Notes under the pieces: model-generated
The model's database searches: none
What the model was told of the DNA's origin: nothing
The model's input: only the letters and a program-made list of their open reading frames with translations
Translations under genes and position numbers: made by a program
Assembly (NCBI GenBank): GCA_019745755.1
Contig: JAIESS010000160.1
Span: 1-10,358, forward strand
Length of the DNA: 10,358 nt
Source: Alphaproteobacteria bacterium
Lineage (GTDB): Bacteria > Pseudomonadota > Alphaproteobacteria > Paracaedibacterales > JAKBAR01
Direction of reading: 5' to 3'
In this document: piece by piece, positions 5,955 through 10,358 of the stretch
Layout: every line of letters starts with the position of its first letter
Position numbering within the stretch: position 1 is the stretch's first letter

Positions 5955-8159
5955 ATGGCATCCATCACACCTGTTGCGTTTAATGACGCGCTTTCTGAAC
6001 GCTACCTTGCCTACGCTCTATCCACCATCATGTCACGGTCCTTGCCCGATGTTCGCGATGGGCTCAAACCTGTTCATCGACGTCTTTTATATGCCATGTA
6101 TGAACTCAAACTCAACCCTGGCAGCAGTTTTAAAAAATGCGCCCGCGTAGTAGGTGACGTCATGGGTAAGTTTCACCCCCACGGTGACGGCGCCATCTAT
6201 GATGCCCTTGTCCGCCTGGCTCAGGACTTTTCCGTACGCTACCCCCTTATTGATGGACAGGGTAACTTCGGCAACATCGACGGGGACAACGCCGCCGCCA
6301 TGCGTTATACAGAAGCGCGTCTCACGGACATCGCCACATTACTTTTCCAAGGGATCGACGATGATACCGTTGATTTCATCCCGACCTATGATTCAGAAGG
6401 GTTAGAGCCCGCTGTCTTTCCCGCCATTTTCCCCAACCTCCTTGCCAATGGATCAAGCGGTATTGCTGTGGGCATGGCCACGAACATCCCGCCCCACAAT
6501 CTCCATGAGCTCTGCCAAGGAATCATTGCCCTCCTGGACAAACCGGATCTCAGTGATGAAGCCCTCATGACTTTTGTTCCTGGCCCTGATTTTCCCACAG
6601 GGGGGCTCCTTGTGGAGGGTGCTGAGAGCATTCAAAAATCCTACATGACGGGCAAGGGAAGTTTTCGCCTACGTGCTCGCTATGGACGCGAAGAAGCCAA
6701 GGGCGGCGGTTATCGCCTCATTATCACAGAAATTCCGTATCAAGTGCAAAAGGCGAAACTTCTGGAAAAAATTGCCGACCTCATGCATCAAAAAAAACTC
6801 CCTCTCCTTGGTAATATGCTGGATGAATCAGCGGAGGATATGCGTATTGTGCTTGAGCCCAAATCCCGCAACGTGGACCCAGAACATCTTATGGAGTCCT
6901 TGTATAAACAAACAGATCTGGATACGCGCATCCCCCTTAATATGAATGTGCTAAGCTTAGATCGTCGCCCGGAAGTGCTTAGCTTAAAACAGATTTTGAC
7001 GCAGTTCATCAGCCATCGCCTAGATACGCTACGCCGCAGCACACAAAACCGACTGAAACATATTGGGGAGCGCCTTCATCTTTTGGACGGTCTCCTCATT
7101 GCTTACCTCAACCTGGACGAGGTGATTCGCATTATTCGCGAAATGGATGAACCCAAGCAGGAACTCATGAAAGCCTTTGCTTTAAGTGATATTCAAGCCG
7201 AAGCCATCCTTAATATGCGCCTGCGTTCCCTTCGTAAACTTCAAGAGATAGAGATTCGCACAGAACACGGCAAGCTGTTAAGAGAACAAGAAGAACTAAC
7301 GGCACTCCTAGGGTCCGAAGACAAACAAAAGAAATTCATTAAAAAAGAATGTGCTGGCCTATCAAAGCTTTATGGTCCGGAGACGGCCCTTGGGAAAAGG
7401 CGTACGACATTATCGGAAGTACCCAAAGACATTGACCTAACCCTCCTTGAGCCCGTGGAAATTGAACCCATTACGGTTGTGTGCTCCGCCAAAGGATGGA
7501 TGCGCACATTGAAGGGCCACGTGAATCCCGACGATATTAAATATAAGGAGGGGGACGAGGCACGCTTTGTCCTTCCCACGCAAAGCCACTTAAAGGTGTT
7601 GATTTTCACAAAAACGGGTCGGGCTTATACCCTGTCCCCGGATAAATTATCTGGTGGGCGCGGCCAAGGCGATGCGCTGCGCCTTCTTGTGGACATGGCC
7701 CCCGGTGATGATATTGTGTATGTCGGCATTGTTCCCTTGGAGGCCATTGATTTTATATTGATGAATAATAAGGGCCGGGGTTTTCGCGTCAGTAGCGATA
7801 ATCTCTTCGCGCAAACGAAACAGGGGAAGCAAATCATGAATTGCAGTGATGCTGAATCCGTTGTTTATTGTGCGCCGGTTACCTACGGCCATGTGGTTCT
7901 CATTGGGAATCACCGAAAAATGCTGATTTTGGCTATGAACGATATTCCCCATTTTGCACGAGGACAGGGCGTAACCCTTCAAAAATACAAGGACGGGGAG
8001 ATATCCGATGTCATGCAAATGAATGTGGGGGACGGTCTTGCGTATAGGCGCGGCCTTAAAAATGTGGTGGAAAAAAATCTTAGCCCATGGCAAGGCAAAC
8101 GCGGCAGCACAGGTAAATTAGCCCCTCTTGGTTTTCCACGGTCCAATAAGTTTGAGTAG
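5955..8159 (+). CDS. parC: DNA topoisomerase IV subunit A
   Basis: ATP-dependent type IIA topoisomerase subunit that cuts and rejoins both DNA strands; with ParE (not in window) it unlinks daughter chromosomes. The protein has 734 residues (E. coli ParC 752) and is complete. The breakage-reunion domain shows D-G-L-K-P-V-H-R-R (35-43), H-P-H-G-D-G (74-79), the catalytic Arg117-Tyr118 in A-A-M-R-Y-T-E, and the intercalating Ile170 in S-G-I-A-V-G-M. A coiled-coil/C-gate region spans roughly 360-470. The C-terminal beta-pinwheel (about 500-734) includes G-R-G-Q-G-D (568-573) in the GyrA-box position; the degenerate box and overall length favour ParC over GyrA. The quinolone-determining site has Gly79 where E. 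coli has Ser80, and Asp83 at the Glu84 position. The start at 5955 is the first after an in-frame stop (5946) and gives a typical N-terminus. The ribosome site is weak (AAAGGG very close to the ATG). No clear terminator follows. Confidence 0.95.
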   Translation: MASITPVAFNDALSERYLAYALSTIMSRSLPDVRDGLKPVHRRLLYAMYELKLNPGSSFKKCARVVGDVMGKFHPHGDGAIYDALVRLAQDFSVRYPLIDGQGNFGNIDGDNAAAMRYTEARLTDIATLLFQGIDDDTVDFIPTYDSEGLEPAVFPAIFPNLLANGSSGIAVGMATNIPPHNLHELCQGIIALLDKPDLSDEALMTFVPGPDFPTGGLLVEGAESIQKSYMTGKGSFRLRARYGREEAKGGGYRLIITEIPYQVQKAKLLEKIADLMHQKKLPLLGNMLDESAEDMRIVLEPKSRNVDPEHLMESLYKQTDLDTRIPLNMNVLSLDRRPEVLSLKQILTQFISHRLDTLRRSTQNRLKHIGERLHLLDGLLIAYLNLDEVIRIIREMDEPKQELMKAFALSDIQAEAILNMRLRSLRKLQEIEIRTEHGKLLREQEELTALLGSEDKQKKFIKKECAGLSKLYGPETALGKRRTTLSEVPKDIDLTLLEPVEIEPITVVCSAKGWMRTLKGHVNPDDIKYKEGDEARFVLPTQSHLKVLIFTKTGRAYTLSPDKLSGGRGQGDALRLLVDMAPGDDIVYVGIVPLEAIDFILMNNKGRGFRVSSDNLFAQTKQGKQIMNCSDAESVVYCAPVTYGHVVLIGNHRKMLILAMNDIPHFARGQGVTLQKYKDGEISDVMQMNVGDGLAYRRGLKNVVEKNLSPWQGKRGSTGKLAPLGFPRSNKFE

Positions 8160-8530
8160 GCACATAGGTCTGAGTAGAATGGATTTTTGATCATCCCCTG
8201 TCACCAGGAAAAGTCATGCGACCTAACATCAAGATAGACCATAGAAACGCTCCCTGGCTATCTCACTACGCGTCATCCTCTGTGCCTCATTTCACAGGCA
8301 TTACATCATACACGCACGTCCTGTGTCATCCCCACGAAAACAGTGATCACCTTTGAATATAGTCCGGAGAATTTAGTCGAGAATGTGTATGGAGTTCCAC
8401 CTGCGCGGGAGTAACAGTGTTGCCTGAACGATAGAAAGGCACAATCAATGAGCTAGCATAACGACGTCTAAGCGTTGGATGGAATAGATGGAATACAAAA
8501 GAAAGACTCCTCCATCACACTAAAATAAAA
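8160..8530. other. Intergenic region with degenerate palindromic repeats
   Basis: No gene is supported between parC and the terminator of the next, convergent gene. The sequence has several short inverted repeats: CCTG/CAGG at 8199-8210, TGCCT/AGGCA at 8283-8287/8296-8300, and CACAGG/CCTGTG at 8293-8298/8320-8325. It also has REP-like boundary sequences (listed separately). No standard T-tailed terminator for parC is seen. Confidence 0.5.
8324..8419. repeat. Degenerate REP-like palindromic element
   Basis: The left end (8324-8336, TGTCATCCCCACG) and the right end (8389-8419, whose complement reads GTTACTCCCGCGCAGG) both resemble the widespread GTCATTCCCGCG...GCGGGAAT palindromic repeats seen in many bacterial genomes. 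The right end folds into an imperfect stem around CTGC (8395-8410). The copies are too diverged to be sure they form one element. Confidence 0.4.
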
Positions 8531-8563
8531 ACAAAAAAATACGCAGGTCGAAACCTGCGTATT
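8531..8563 (-). terminator. Strong intrinsic terminator of the repeat-protein gene
   Basis: An 11-bp perfect stem, 8538-8548 with 8553-8563. Read on the minus strand it has a UUCG loop, followed by a run of seven T (8533-8539, partly shared with the stem) and further T-rich sequence. It starts 25 bases after the stop codon at 8589. Confidence 0.9.
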
Positions 8564-8588
8564 CTTCTCGTCTCATTATAAAAAAAGA

Positions 8589-9572
8589 CTATGAAATCAA
8601 AAGTACGTCTTGATGAATTTTTTTAAGTGCAGTAACATCAGCACTCATGTCCACACCAGTATCAATAGCATATTGCTCTACAACAGTAATATGATCCAGA
8701 ACCTGTTGAGCTACAACATCTTTGTTACCAACATTAACACCGTTTGAAGCAAAATCAGTAGCAACATTTTTTAACTGAGCTGTAATAGTATTCATTTGAA
8801 TAGAAGGATCAACAGGCATTGCGGATGCAATAGCGTGTTGAACTGCAACAAATGCTTCATAAGCAGGTTTGTATCTAACATCACCTGTGAAGCTTTCATC
8901 ACCAGCTGGGTCATATGCTTTAGCAACAGCTACCATGACGTCCTTAATCTCCGCGATATCCATGAGTTTCTCTAAATGGACAGCAAGATCAAGATAGTTT
9001 TGCTCAGATTGCTCTTTCAAAGCTTTTTCATCGTCAGCTCTTGTTGTTTCTGCTAGAAGACTTTTTTTAGCCTTTCTCAAAGCTTTTTGCTCAGCAGCAA
9101 CATCAACTTTCAATTGAGCAATTTCATCAGTTTTTGTTGTATCTGCTTTGAGAATGCGAAGCTCATCCGCAATAGCATCATGCGCTACTTGTAGTAAGCG
9201 TGTAGCTTCTTTAGCATCAGTCAACTCTTTTGCGTCAACTTTACCTGCGCCAAGACCAAGGGAAAGACCACCAGATGTCTTGCTACCACCACCAAGGGAA
9301 AGACCACCAGATGGCTTACCAAGGGAAAGACCACCGGATGGCTTACCAAGGGTGAGTCCACCGGATGGCTTACCAAGGGTGAGACCACCGGATGTCTTGC
9401 TGCCACCAAGGGAGAGAGTGCTGCCGGATGTCTTTGGAGTCAAAGATAAAGCAGAACCCTTCTTAGCAGATTTTCCTGTTAGGTCAAGTTTACTACCATC
9501 AGCAGCATATACATTTGTCATTGTTCCCGCAGCAAGAAGCAACGCGAGAGATAGCTTTGTGAATTTATTCAT
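8589..9572 (-). CDS. Exported Gly-Leu-Ser repeat and coiled-coil protein, function unknown
   Basis: Protein of 327 residues with a classic Sec signal peptide (M-N-K-F-T-K, hydrophobic core, cleavage near V-Y-A at 21-23). After a short Lys/Ser/Leu linker, residues 49-108 carry tandem nine-residue units S-G-G-L-T/S-L-G-K-P with G-G-S-K-T spacers. Residues about 112-195 are rich in Lys, Glu, Ala and Leu with heptad-like spacing, probably a coiled coil (D-A-K-E-A-T-R-L-L; A-E-Q-K-A-L-R-K-A-K). Residues 196-327 look globular and helical, without cysteine. The start is supported by GAGGA (9580-9584) seven bases upstream; a candidate promoter and a strong terminator frame it as a single-gene unit. 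Export follows from the signal peptide; a surface, periplasmic-scaffold or effector role is speculation. Layout (signal peptide, low-complexity part, coiled coil, globular C-terminus) recalls the protein at 1467-2330, though the sequences are not evidently homologous. Confidence 0.88.
   Translation of the reverse strand: MNKFTKLSLALLLAAGTMTNVYAADGSKLDLTGKSAKKGSALSLTPKTSGSTLSLGGSKTSGGLTLGKPSGGLTLGKPSGGLSLGKPSGGLSLGGGSKTSGGLSLGLGAGKVDAKELTDAKEATRLLQVAHDAIADELRILKADTTKTDEIAQLKVDVAAEQKALRKAKKSLLAETTRADDEKALKEQSEQNYLDLAVHLEKLMDIAEIKDVMVAVAKAYDPAGDESFTGDVRYKPAYEAFVAVQHAIASAMPVDPSIQMNTITAQLKNVATDFASNGVNVGNKDVVAQQVLDHITVVEQYAIDTGVDMSADVTALKKIHQDVLLIS
9249..9428 (-). repeat. Tandem 27-bp coding repeats (9-residue units)
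   Basis: Five units of S-G-G-L-T/S-L-G-x-x (residues 61-108), two of them identical in protein sequence, plus a degenerate leading unit at 49-60. They keep frame and match closely at DNA level (repeated ATGGCTTACCAAGGG on the plus strand), so unit number could change by slippage or recombination without breaking the gene. Confidence 0.9.
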
Positions 9573-9974
9573 AATATATTCCTCATAAAGTTATTAGGTT
9601 ACATCGTTAAGGTAGTTCAAATAGGTTAAAAAAGAGTTAATAAATTTGATGACTACAGCTCTTATTTAGTATTTTTAATCGTAAAATGCAAGTACATTTT
9701 ATGTCACAGGCATTTATTTTGTAATGATAAAAAAAATCAATAGAAACCGTGGCTTTCAGAGTCTTATGATAGGCTTCATAAGGGGAATGTTTTGCGCTTT
9801 AACAAAAAATATCATAGATCTGAGGATTGAAAAACATAGATAAATACAAAAAGTGAGAAAATTGGGGTGCATAATGTTTGATACAAAAAACAAGTTTTTT
9901 AAAGGAATTTTCTTTCCTGTGCTGGTGGTGTTCAGAAAAGAGGTAAGTGTATGTAAAAAGTGTAAAAAAGAAGA
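9573..9974. other. AT-rich intergenic region between 5S rRNA and the repeat-protein gene
   Basis: No gene is seen on either strand. It holds the candidate promoter near 9663-9691 and a 7-bp hairpin CTTATGA/TCATAAG (9763-9769/9776-9782). A T8 stretch (A-run at 9729-9736 region on the plus strand) follows that hairpin at a distance on the minus strand. No tRNA follows the 5S, although many alphaproteobacterial rRNA operons carry an initiator tRNA there. Confidence 0.5.
9663..9691 (-). promoter_or_regulatory. Candidate promoter for the repeat-protein gene
   Basis: On the minus strand TTGCAT (9686-9691) is followed by 17 bases and TAAATA (9663-9668), about 90 bases before the ATG at 9572. An inverted repeat TAAAATG/CATTTTA (9682-9688/9695-9701) overlaps the -35 box and might be regulatory. 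A second possibility, TTGAAC with TAATAA nearer the gene, is weaker. Confidence 0.35.
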
Positions 9975-10118
9975 AGGGTTGTTACTAAGCTTGGCATGGA
10001 CCGACTTTCCCGCGTCTTAAGACGAAGTATCATGGGCGCGGAGCACTTTCACGGTCGAGTTCGGGATGGGATCGGGTGGTAATTGCTCGCTATACACACC
10101 AAGCCAAGGAACAACCCT
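9975..10118 (-). other. Processing stem enclosing 5S rRNA, with T-rich tail
   Basis: AGGGTTGTT (9975-9983) and AACAACCCT (10110-10118) are exact complements just outside the 5S, forming a 9-bp precursor stem suited to RNase III/E-type trimming. On the minus strand the stem is followed by TTCTTCTTTTTT (9963-9974), which may also serve as the operon's terminator; that second role is inference. Confidence 0.6.
9987..10105 (-). rRNA. rrf: 5S ribosomal RNA
   Basis: Read on the minus strand, the conserved core CCCGATCCCATCCCGAACTC (10059-10078), the loop GTGAAA and the GTCTTAAGACGCGGGA segment are all in order. The ends GCTTGG and CCAAGC pair as helix I. Length is about 118 nt, normal for 5S. The base pattern fits alphaproteobacteria. 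Exact ends are uncertain by a few bases. Confidence 0.93.
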
Positions 10119-10353
10119 GACTTGTAGAAAAGAAAAGACACACAGTTGCTTCATCTTTTTATCGTGTCGCATCTTTTTAAAAGCACTTAGCTTTGCGCAC
10201 GTATGTTATATACGCTTACGCAGCTTCGTTTTTCAAAAAGCGCTTCACACTAAAAATTTTTAGCAACACTTCTGAGAAGGATTGCATTCTCTCACTTTAT
10301 TGTGAGTGTGACTCATAAAAGCATTATGAGCGTGTGCAAAGAGGATAAATAAA
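10119..10353 (-). other. 23S-5S internal transcribed spacer
   Basis: About 235 bases upstream of 5S on the minus strand, without a tRNA. It contains hairpins CTCATAA/TTATGAG (10312-10318/10324-10330), CTCAC/GTGAG (10291-10295/10302-10306) and CGTAT/ATACG (10200-10204/10210-10214), and a 14-base palindrome CTAAAAATTTTTAG (10250-10263). The last bases (CAAGC) could be the first complement bases of the 23S 3' end, but that is too short to claim. Confidence 0.55.
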
Positions 10354-10358
10354 CAAGC

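Noticed and set aside
7647..8093. Minus-strand open frame of 148 codons
   Set aside because: It is the antisense shadow of parC, whose frame there encodes the conserved C-terminal domain.
8541..8560. T-loop-like AGGTCGAAACCT suggesting a tRNA
   Set aside because: No cloverleaf can be drawn around it; it is the loop of the intrinsic terminator.
9249..9428. Regular direct repeats that might suggest a CRISPR array
   Set aside because: The 27-bp units are contiguous, lack unique spacers and keep a reading frame encoding a repeat protein.
9148..9588. Plus-strand Pro/Arg-rich repeat frame of 146 codons
   Set aside because: It is the antisense shadow of the Gly-Leu-Ser repeats; the minus frame has a signal peptide, ribosome site and terminator.
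9902..9918. AGGAA/TTCCT hairpin as terminator of the rRNA operon
   Set aside because: Only five base pairs with a short T-run on the minus strand; the stem around the 5S followed by a T-rich tract is a better candidate.

Overview
The window looks like part of a moderately AT-rich alphaproteobacterial genome, probably a host-associated lineage such as Holosporales or Rickettsiales. The lineage is inferred from three things: an alphaproteobacterial-looking 5S rRNA, stable core genes scattered among orphan genes, and long structured or decayed spacers with one degenerate REP-like element. No sequence search was possible, so the lineage is tentative.

Layout. Positions 1-773 (+) hold the C-terminal half of an MFS transporter cut by the window edge, followed by a good intrinsic terminator. 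A gene-free stretch of about 690 bases follows, rich in long hairpins. A secreted proline/glutamine/tyrosine-rich protein lies at 1467-2330 (-). It diverges from trkH, the potassium uptake channel (2445-3899, +), and the spacer between them carries a consensus -10 inside an inverted repeat.

Next is an AT-rich block of orphan genes at 3969-5791. It contains a broken 205-residue reading frame (two single-base losses) and a 54-residue coiled-coil gene upstream of it, both on the minus strand behind a strong promoter. The promoter lies inside the first codons of a head-to-head plus-strand gene of unknown function (4767-5489). The block ends with a small membrane protein gene (5486-5791, -) whose stop codon overlaps that of the plus-strand gene.

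parC (topoisomerase IV subunit A) occupies 5955-8159 (+). A spacer with degenerate palindromic repeats follows. A second secreted protein with 9-residue Gly-Leu-Ser repeats and a coiled coil is at 8589-9572 (-), ending at an 11-bp terminator with a UUCG loop. The window closes with the 5S rRNA on the minus strand and the 23S-5S spacer. The 23S gene should begin just beyond the right edge.

The recognisable genes (MFS, trkH, parC, 5S) are housekeeping or transport functions and do not form one pathway. I found no convincing multi-gene defence, CRISPR or mobile system. The most unusual material is the hairpin-rich noncoding region near 0.8-1.5 kb, the compact orphan block around 4-5.8 kb, and the two exported low-complexity proteins.
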